From an uncultured Collinsella sp. (lineage in GTDB: Bacteria; Actinomycetota; Coriobacteriia; Coriobacteriales; Coriobacteriaceae): a stretch of 5,124 nt of DNA. The translations under genes and the position numbers were made by a program. Below are positions 1 through 4,208 of this stretch, piece by piece; positions within the stretch are counted from its first letter, which is position 1; each line of letters opens with the position of its first letter. The notes beneath the pieces are model-generated. The model was not told the origin of the DNA. It ran no database searches and saw only the letters and a list, made by a program, of their open reading frames with translations. Location: the NCBI GenBank assembly GCA_905204635.1, contig CAJLAN010000136.1:1-5124 (forward strand). The letters run 5' to 3'.

Positions 1-55
1 GCCCAGACGCGCCGCCGCGGACGAAGCGGACAAGCGGCGATGCGCTTTGGCCTAC
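1..55. other. Short flank without a recognisable gene
   Basis: This is the stretch downstream of the MFS gene stop codon up to the window edge. It is GC-rich and contains an imperfect short tandem pattern, GCGGACGAA then GCGGACAA then GCGGCGA, at 17-40. GCCGC at 11-15 and GCGGC at 34-38 could pair, but no T-run follows on the minus strand, so a terminator cannot be claimed. No start codon with a ribosome binding site is visible for another gene. Confidence 0.4.
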
Positions 56-1360
56 CTACTCCCCCGCCACGCTCGCGCGCAGCTTGGCGGCGATGGGCTC
101 GGATGCCAGCAGGAACACGAGCATGACCACGGAGCACGCCAGGCACACGATCCAGGTGCTCGCAAAGGAGCCCGTGGCATCGAACAGCACGCCCGAGACA
201 ATGGCGCCCACGGTGCCGCCGACCATCTCGAGCGAGGTAATGGTGCCCGTGACCTTACCGAGGTCGGCCATGCCAAACTGCTCGGACGCGGCGATGGTAG
301 GCGTGATGGTGCCCATGCACGTTCCGATACCAAAGCTCACGGCAGCCACGATGGAACCAAGATCGGTCGCGGGGAAGCACAGGGCGACGCAGGCGATAAT
401 GCACGCAATGGAGCCAAGGATATTGCCAAAGCGCAGACCAAAGCGGTCATAGATCGCACCGAGCGAAATCTTGGCGATAACGACGGTGACCATGTAGGCC
501 GAAAGCACGGTACCTGCCCACATGGGATCGTGGCCGCCCGTGACGATCTTGGCGCCGTTGACGGTAACACTCGTCATGTTGGTGACCTGGTTGGGCAAGA
601 TGGCGCCGTTAACGAGACCCATAAAGAGGAAGGCGACGACGAGCAGCCAAAACGCCGGGCTCTTCTTGATACGAGACCAGCCGACGCTAACCTCGGGCGC
701 CGTGTGCTCGTCCTTATCGCCAGCCGTCGAGACGGACGGATCGCCCGGGTTCTCGCCGAGCGGCTTAAGGCCGATCTCGGAAGGCTTGGTGCGGAAGGAG
801 TAAGCCGTGATGGGCAGTGCCGCCACCATGCAGACGGCAGCGAGTACCAGGAACGCAGAGCGCCAGCCCACACTCACGATAAGAGAGCTCACGATCGGCG
901 AGAGAATGGCTCCGCCAAAGCCCGAGCCCGAAAGTGCGATGGAAATGGCAAGGCCGCGTTTAGCGGTAAACCAGTTGGCGGTCACAAGGCTAATGAGCAG
1001 ACGGGTCGAGGCCACAGCGAAGCAGCCCGAAACGGCAAAGAGCACGTAGACCTGCCACAGCTCACCGACAAAGCTCATGCCGGCAAGCACCGCCGAGGTA
1101 GCGATAACGGTAAGCGAGCCCAATACGCGGCCACTCACCTTATCGGCAACATGACCGATAACGAGCGAACCCACGACACTCACCACGGTGGAGATGGCAT
1201 TGGAGACGTTGTACTGCGCAAGGGAAATACCCAGGTTGCTGACGATCAGCGGCTGGAACAGGCTCATGCAGTTGACGAAAATCGTGTAACACGTGGCCAT
1301 GATCACGAAGCCGGAGGCCACCACGAGCCAGCCGGGGAAGAACTTACGCTGCTGGGGCAT
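56..1360 (-). CDS. MFS transporter, OFA/monocarboxylate-like, 12 TM
   Basis: This 434-residue integral membrane protein belongs to the major facilitator superfamily and probably moves a small organic anion; the substrate cannot be read from sequence. The start ATG is preceded by AAGGAG four bases upstream (1365-1370). PGWLVVASGF at 9-18 opens TM1. The loop between TM2 and TM3 carries the MFS signature at about 69-78, with G69, D73, G77 and R78, and a related copy GAIYDRFG lies at 301-308 in the second half. NWFTAKRG at 129-136 and SGSGFGG at 144-150 resemble bacterial monocarboxylate/OFA-type carriers, as does KPSEIGLKPLGE at 192-203 after TM6. A charged cytoplasmic linker at about 190-232 joins the six-helix halves, and a hydrophilic stretch at about 257-280 probably forms an outer loop before TM8. 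Length is normal for the family. The amidohydrolase gene lies 123 bases upstream without a U-run terminator, so co-transcription is likely and a metabolic link plausible. Family call strong, subfamily moderate. Confidence 0.9.
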   Translation of the reverse strand: MPQQRKFFPGWLVVASGFVIMATCYTIFVNCMSLFQPLIVSNLGISLAQYNVSNAISTVVSVVGSLVIGHVADKVSGRVLGSLTVIATSAVLAGMSFVGELWQVYVLFAVSGCFAVASTRLLISLVTANWFTAKRGLAISIALSGSGFGGAILSPIVSSLIVSVGWRSAFLVLAAVCMVAALPITAYSFRTKPSEIGLKPLGENPGDPSVSTAGDKDEHTAPEVSVGWSRIKKSPAFWLLVVAFLFMGLVNGAILPNQVTNMTSVTVNGAKIVTGGHDPMWAGTVLSAYMVTVVIAKISLGAIYDRFGLRFGNILGSIACIIACVALCFPATDLGSIVAAVSFGIGTCMGTITPTIAASEQFGMADLGKVTGTITSLEMVGGTVGAIVSGVLFDATGSFASTWIVCLACSVVMLVFLLASEPIAAKLRASVAGE

Positions 1361-1387
1361 ACTGCTCCTTATTTAACAAACGAATAG

Positions 1388-1404
1388 CCGGCGCCGGGCG
1401 CCGG
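1388..1404. repeat. GC-rich 17-base palindrome before the MFS gene
   Basis: CCGGCGCC at 1388-1395 and GGCGCCGG at 1397-1404 are perfect inverted arms around one central base. In RNA a stem of about six pairs with a five-base loop is more realistic. On the minus strand it is followed by CTATTCGTTTG, which is too poor in U for a confident intrinsic terminator. It might weakly reduce read-through from the amidohydrolase gene into the MFS gene. Its last bases, 1399-1404, are shared with the outer stem of the longer inverted repeat next to it, so the two structures exclude each other. Confidence 0.6.
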
Positions 1405-1492
1405 TAGTGCCCAAGATTGCCTTGAAAGACAAGGGCATAGGCCTTACGGCCATGCCCGCAGGCTTGAAAGGCAAGGTTGGGTGCTACCGGTG
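1399..1492. repeat. 94-base imperfect inverted repeat, long hairpin
   Basis: This long hairpin fills most of the gap between the amidohydrolase and MFS genes and covers the last nine coding bases of the former. The outer arms are 1401-1414 and 1477-1490, matching at 12 of 14 positions; the two mismatches are G-U wobbles when read as plus-strand RNA and C-A mismatches as minus-strand RNA. After a 2x2 internal loop, 1417-1423 pairs with 1468-1474 (TTGCCTT/AAGGCAA). After a further internal loop, GGGCAT at 1433-1438 pairs with ATGCCC at 1452-1457, and GGCC at 1440-1443 pairs with GGCC at 1448-1451 around a TTAC loop. The repeated motif CTTGAAAGnCAAGG occurs at 1421-1434 and 1463-1476. It could be a REP-like dispersed repeat, an RNA-processing or stability element, or a weak terminator. 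The structure is seen directly; the role is unknown. Confidence 0.65.
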
Positions 1493-2779
1493 GTCGGCGA
1501 TATAGCCCAAAGCGACGGCGGTATAAGCCGCAGCACCGAGCGGCAGCTCGGCATCGTTAAAACGTGCCTTGGGATGGTGCTGGGCAAAGTGTTCGTCCGT
1601 GTCGGTTACGGCCGCGCCCACGGTAAAGTACGCACTCGGAATCTCGCTCGAGATAAGCGCGAAGTCCTCACTCGCCATGGCATGGAAAAGCGGCAAGAAA
1701 GCCGCCTTGGGCAGCACTGCGCCCACGTAGCCAAGCGACACCTGAGTCATATCGCTGTCGAGTACAAGCGGCGGAACATCCGAAAGCGTCTCGATGGTCG
1801 CCGACGTACGATATGTTGTGGCAACGCCGTTTACGACCTCCGCGATGCGGGTCTTGAGGTGCTCCATGAGCTCGACGTCAAAGCCGCGCAGCGTGCCTTC
1901 GAGCACGCAGGTATCTGGGATGACGTTGGCCGCTTGGCCACCGGCAAACTTACCCACGGTCAGTGCGACCTCCTTGGCCGCCGGCACTTCGCGAGCGATA
2001 AGCTCCTGGAGCGCCAGATGCACATGCACGCCGGCCGTGATGGGGTCGATGCAAATCTCGGGGCTCGAGCCATGGCCGCCCTTGCCCTGAAGCGTGATAC
2101 GAAAACCGTACACGCCCGAGAGCGCCGGGCTGCCGTAGAGCACCAGGCCGAGCGGCGACTGGCTATTGACATGCATGGCAAAGGCGACCTGAGGACGCGG
2201 GTTCTGCAGCAGACCGTCGGCGATGGCGGCGCGGGCACCCTCAAAGGTTTCCTCGCCCGGCTGGAACAGCAACTTGACCGTAGCGTTGGCATCAACAAGC
2301 TCTGCCTCGCGCGCTTTGAGCATACGAGCCGCACCAAGCAGCGCCGTCGCGTGCATATCGTGACCGCAAGCGTGCATGCAGCCGTTGGTGGATGCAAAGG
2401 GCTCGCCGGATTCCTCGGCAACGGGCAGGGCGTCCATGTCGCCACGCAGCATGATGACCGTACCGGCCTGCTCATTCGTGCAGATGCCATTGCCTTGGGC
2501 CGCGGCGGCACCGGCGCCGACAAGGCCCACAACGCAGGAACCATCGACGAGCGTAGCAAATGGGATGTCCATCTCGGTCAGGCGCGCTTGGATATACGTA
2601 GAGGTCTGCGGGAGGCTATTACCCAGCTCGGGCATCTGATGTAAATCGTGTCGCCACGCAGCGAGCTCGTCTGCAAAAGCCTGAGCTTCTGCAACAAGAC
2701 CGTCGCCGATAGCGGTCTGCGCCGCCGCGGTGGCCTTGGGCGCTGATTGCGGTTGAAGATCGGACAGTGCTGGTGCCAT
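1484..2779 (-). CDS. M20D-family metal-dependent amidohydrolase
   Basis: This 431-residue, probably cytoplasmic enzyme is predicted to hydrolyse an amide bond in an N-acyl amino acid, hippurate-like, aminobenzoyl-glutamate-like or similar compound, using two divalent metal ions. WRHDLHQMPEL at 42-52 is the family's N-terminal signature. Likely metal ligands are C138, H140, E177 and H203, with a C-terminal histidine in HHP at 401-403. RGDMDALP at 112-119, PGEE at 174-177 (general base among the glutamates), GKGGHGSSP at 232-240 in the dimerisation domain, NVIPDT at 285-290 and MASEDF at 368-373 are all present, so it looks active. About 35 residues precede the usual start of the fold, and a Gly/Ala-rich insert lies near 88-105. 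The start at 2779 is chosen for its strong GGAGGG; an in-frame TTG at 2833 would add 18 residues but has no good ribosome site. There is no signal peptide. The exact substrate is unknown; the downstream MFS gene may encode its transporter. Confidence 0.9.
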   Translation of the reverse strand: MAPALSDLQPQSAPKATAAAQTAIGDGLVAEAQAFADELAAWRHDLHQMPELGNSLPQTSTYIQARLTEMDIPFATLVDGSCVVGLVGAGAAAAQGNGICTNEQAGTVIMLRGDMDALPVAEESGEPFASTNGCMHACGHDMHATALLGAARMLKAREAELVDANATVKLLFQPGEETFEGARAAIADGLLQNPRPQVAFAMHVNSQSPLGLVLYGSPALSGVYGFRITLQGKGGHGSSPEICIDPITAGVHVHLALQELIAREVPAAKEVALTVGKFAGGQAANVIPDTCVLEGTLRGFDVELMEHLKTRIAEVVNGVATTYRTSATIETLSDVPPLVLDSDMTQVSLGYVGAVLPKAAFLPLFHAMASEDFALISSEIPSAYFTVGAAVTDTDEHFAQHHPKARFNDAELPLGAAAYTAVALGYIADHR

Positions 2780-2784
2780 AGATG

Positions 2785-2790
2785 CCCTCC
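2785..2790 (-). promoter_or_regulatory. Ribosome binding site deciding the amidohydrolase start
   Basis: On the minus strand GGAGGG ends five bases before the ATG at 2777-2779. This is close to a consensus Shine-Dalgarno site at good spacing. It favours that ATG over the in-frame TTG at 2831-2833, which would place this site inside the coding region. Confidence 0.8.
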
Positions 2791-2809
2791 AGTAACGTTT
2801 TTGCAGCAA

Positions 2810-2831
2810 GCACTTTGATAGCGTAAAGTGC
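2810..2831. promoter_or_regulatory. Operator-like dyad upstream of the amidohydrolase
   Basis: A perfect 7-base inverted repeat, GCACTTT at 2810-2816 and AAAGTGC at 2825-2831, is separated by eight bases. A third half-site-like copy, ACTTTA, lies at 2840-2845, giving near-regular spacing of 14 and 15 bases. The dyad sits about 30 bases upstream of the amidohydrolase ATG and just downstream of the EamA terminator, in the only space where a promoter for this gene could lie. I could not find convincing -35/-10 boxes. A DNA-binding regulator site is an inference; a small mRNA hairpin is the alternative. Confidence 0.4.
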
Positions 2832-2857
2832 AAGGTACTACTTTAAGGGCGACGCAT

Positions 2858-2882
2858 AAAAAATGCCGCCCCGGGAGGCGGC
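2858..2882 (-). terminator. Intrinsic terminator after the EamA gene
   Basis: On the minus strand a GCCGCC/GGCGGC stem (2877-2882 with 2865-2870, six-base loop) is followed, after one A, by six consecutive T (2858-2863). It begins 13 bases beyond the EamA stop codon. This is a textbook rho-independent terminator and separates the EamA gene from the amidohydrolase gene. Confidence 0.88.
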
Positions 2883-2894
2883 GCAACAAATTGT

Positions 2895-3878
2895 TTACAA
2901 TTGCGGACGCGGCTTTCGACGCAAAAAATCGAAATGCGTCTCGCTCAAGATAATCGAAAGAAAGATGAGCGCGAAGCCGGCGAGCAGGCGCGAGGTGAGC
3001 GCCTCCCCCATCAGCAGCACCGAGAACAGCACACCCGAAGGCGACTCCATCGAAAGGAGCAGCGAGCCCGTTGAGGCCGGGACATGCGCCAGGCCGACGT
3101 TTTGGATGAGCAGAGCCACACACGTACAGCCCACCGATAGAAACGCCATCACACCGATAAAGCTCGGCGTCCACACGGACAGCGGCGCTTGGGTCTCGAA
3201 TAACAGCGACGAGATCAGGCTCAGCACGCCGTTGCCCACAAACATCCAAAACGTGATGACGTTGATGTCCATCTTGCGGCCATACTTGGCGGTCACCGCC
3301 ATCTGGATGGCAAAGAAGACCGCACCGCCCAGTGTGATGACATCGCCGACATTGAACTCGACGCTATCGAGCGCCACCAGACCAATGCCCGCCAGGCACA
3401 GCAACGCGGCGCCCAAGTTGTAACGGGTAAGCTTTTCGCCGCTTAGGACGTAGCTCGCAAACGGCACGAAGATGCAATAGGTACCCGTCAAAAATGCACT
3501 CTTGCCCGCCGTGGTCTGTGCCAGGCCAATCGTCTGCAAACCGTACGCGCCCCACATAAGTGCGCCCATACCAAGTCCGACGATAAGGTTGCGGGCATTA
3601 AAGTGCGCGATGATGCGTTTGTGGAAGATGGCGAACATAACCAGCGAAGCCGGAAGAAAACGAATATAGAGCAGTTCGAACACCGGAATGGTGTCGAGCG
3701 CATCTTTCATGGTGGTAAAGGAATAGCCCCAGATGACCGCCACCGATAGCAGCAAGACCTTCCAGAAGAACGGGGAACGCGCGCCGGCGCCGCGGGAGGT
3801 GCCGCCGGCGCCCAGGTCCTCCCGTGCGACAGGGCTATCGGGCATGTTTTCGATTTCGTTGGCAGCGTATTGGGCCAT
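2895..3878 (-). CDS. EamA/DMT-family transporter, 10 TM
   Basis: This 327-residue membrane protein belongs to the drug/metabolite transporter superfamily (EamA fold). Members usually export or import small metabolites such as amino acids, purines or sugars; the substrate here is not readable. Two repeated five-helix halves are visible at about 40-170 and 178-311. WGYSFTTMK at 50-58 and YIRFLPASL at 71-79 belong to the first EamA repeat, QTTAGKSAFLTGTY at 121-134 lies in TM4, and SMESPSGVLFS at 276-286 with LLMGE at 288-292 is the matching signature late in the second half. The first 35 residues are hydrophilic and Gly/Ala/Ser-rich, and the tail (RRKPRP, 320-325) is basic, which fits both ends in the cytoplasm. 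The ATG has TGAGGA six bases upstream (3885-3890). The gene lies between two terminators and probably forms its own transcription unit from a promoter at 3919-3947. Length is normal for the family. Confidence 0.9.
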   Translation of the reverse strand: MAQYAANEIENMPDSPVAREDLGAGGTSRGAGARSPFFWKVLLLSVAVIWGYSFTTMKDALDTIPVFELLYIRFLPASLVMFAIFHKRIIAHFNARNLIVGLGMGALMWGAYGLQTIGLAQTTAGKSAFLTGTYCIFVPFASYVLSGEKLTRYNLGAALLCLAGIGLVALDSVEFNVGDVITLGGAVFFAIQMAVTAKYGRKMDINVITFWMFVGNGVLSLISSLLFETQAPLSVWTPSFIGVMAFLSVGCTCVALLIQNVGLAHVPASTGSLLLSMESPSGVLFSVLLMGEALTSRLLAGFALIFLSIILSETHFDFLRRKPRPQL

Positions 3879-3913
3879 GGAACATCCTCACACTCAATCT
3901 GGGCGTGGTGTCC

Positions 3914-3933
3914 GCACGCGTATGGCTGCGTGC
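3914..3933. promoter_or_regulatory. Operator-like dyad in the EamA promoter region
   Basis: GCACGC at 3914-3919 and GCGTGC at 3928-3933 form a perfect 6-base inverted repeat with an eight-base spacer. It overlaps the proposed -10 box and spacer of the EamA promoter, the position expected for a repressor site. The outer bases, GCAC and GTGC, are the same as in the dyad upstream of the amidohydrolase gene, although the inner bases and total length differ (20 against 22). It may be only a small hairpin or chance in GC-rich DNA. Confidence 0.35.
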
Positions 3934-3947
3934 CGCCTCATGGTCAA
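3919..3947 (-). promoter_or_regulatory. Putative promoter of the EamA gene
   Basis: On the minus strand a -35-like TTGACC (3942-3947) is separated by 17 bases from a weak -10-like CATACG (3919-3924). Transcription would start near 3912, giving a leader of about 34 bases with the ribosome site TGAGGA. The -35 box follows directly after the T-run of the upstream terminator, a common arrangement for an independent unit. The poor -10 box keeps confidence modest. Confidence 0.4.
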
Positions 3948-3984
3948 ATAAAAACGGGGCGCACCGGACCCCCGGCACGCCCCG
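3948..3984 (-). terminator. Strong intrinsic terminator upstream of the EamA gene
   Basis: On the minus strand CGGGGCG (3978-3984) pairs with CGCCCCG (3955-3961). An inner CCGG/CCGG pairing (3972-3975 with 3964-3967) lies beyond a small internal loop. The hairpin is followed directly by TTTTTAT (3948-3954). It would end transcripts entering from the YhgE-like gene, or a separate short RNA made from this gap; it could also be the terminator of a cis-acting attenuator for the EamA gene. Confidence 0.85.
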
Positions 3985-4090
3985 CTACTGTAGCAACAAC
4001 CGGCGTTGCATCGCAATCCAGCCCACTAAAGCGTTTTGTTCCGCCGTTCTACCGAACGGCGGACCCGCGGGAGCCGCATTCACGCCAATC
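3985..4090 (-). ncRNA. Candidate structured RNA ending in a terminator
   Basis: This segment of the gap can fold into several hairpins when read on the minus strand. A 10-pair hairpin with a GGTA loop occupies 4040-4063. A GCGG-CTC-CCGC hairpin lies at 4067-4077. Both could be enclosed by a long-range stem between 4082-4090 and 3998-4006, made of six standard and three wobble pairs. A terminator follows immediately. The arrangement resembles a riboswitch or attenuator, or a small RNA. I see no T-box, ykkC, TPP, glycine, cobalamin or SAM consensus. A weak promoter (TTGAAA at 4098-4103, 17 bases, GTGAAT) is possible. Alternatively it is merely 3' untranslated sequence of the YhgE-like transcript. 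No function is assigned. Confidence 0.35.
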
Positions 4091-4104
4091 TGACGTTCAA
4101 TTTC

Positions 4105-4133
4105 AAGGGCGCGACCAGAAGGTCAGCGCCCTT
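4105..4133. terminator. Stem-loop after the YhgE-like gene, possible terminator
   Basis: AAGGGCGC at 4105-4112 pairs with GCGCCCTT at 4126-4133, continued by GACC/GGTC (4113-4116 with 4121-4124) past a single bulged base, around an AGAA loop. It starts about 75 bases beyond the stop codon of the YhgE-like gene. The minus-strand tail is TTGAAATT, only partly U-rich; the plus-strand tail TTTCATTTC is slightly better, but no plus-strand gene leads into it. It is probably a 3' end or stability hairpin for the YhgE-like transcript. Confidence 0.5.
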
Positions 4134-4208
4134 TCATTTCACGTCACCTTGGCGCAAATGCGGCTCGCTCGCTGGCATTAGTGCTACATCAGCGTTAACG
4201 TTGCCGCA

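Noticed and set aside
47..1387. Plus-strand open frame of 446 codons opposite the MFS gene
   Set aside because: The translation is rich in His, Arg, Gly, Asp and Ala without any fold, starts at an unsupported TTG, and lies exactly antisense to a clear 12-TM transporter. It is a codon-bias shadow.
1481..2644. Plus-strand open frame of 387 codons opposite the amidohydrolase gene
   Set aside because: It is antisense to a complete M20D enzyme, has Arg/His-rich composition and no ribosome site, and is best explained as a shadow of GC-rich codons.
2578..3249. Minus-strand 223-codon frame overlapping the EamA and amidohydrolase genes
   Set aside because: It runs through the EamA terminator and across two well-supported genes in another frame, and the translation shows no family features.
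4040..4063. Possible tRNA D-arm, because GTTCGGTAGAAC resembles tRNA sequence
   Set aside because: No matching acceptor, anticodon or T arms exist at the right spacing and the stem is 10 pairs long, so this is a simple hairpin and not a tRNA.
3948..4133. T-box leader for the EamA gene
   Set aside because: The conserved T-box stretch around GGGTGG-ACCGCG and a Stem I with a specifier loop are absent.
3733..4181. Several plus-strand short frames in and beside the gap upstream of the EamA gene
   Set aside because: They overlap one another, the EamA gene and the terminator hairpin, have no good ribosome sites, and read through stems in low-complexity sequence.
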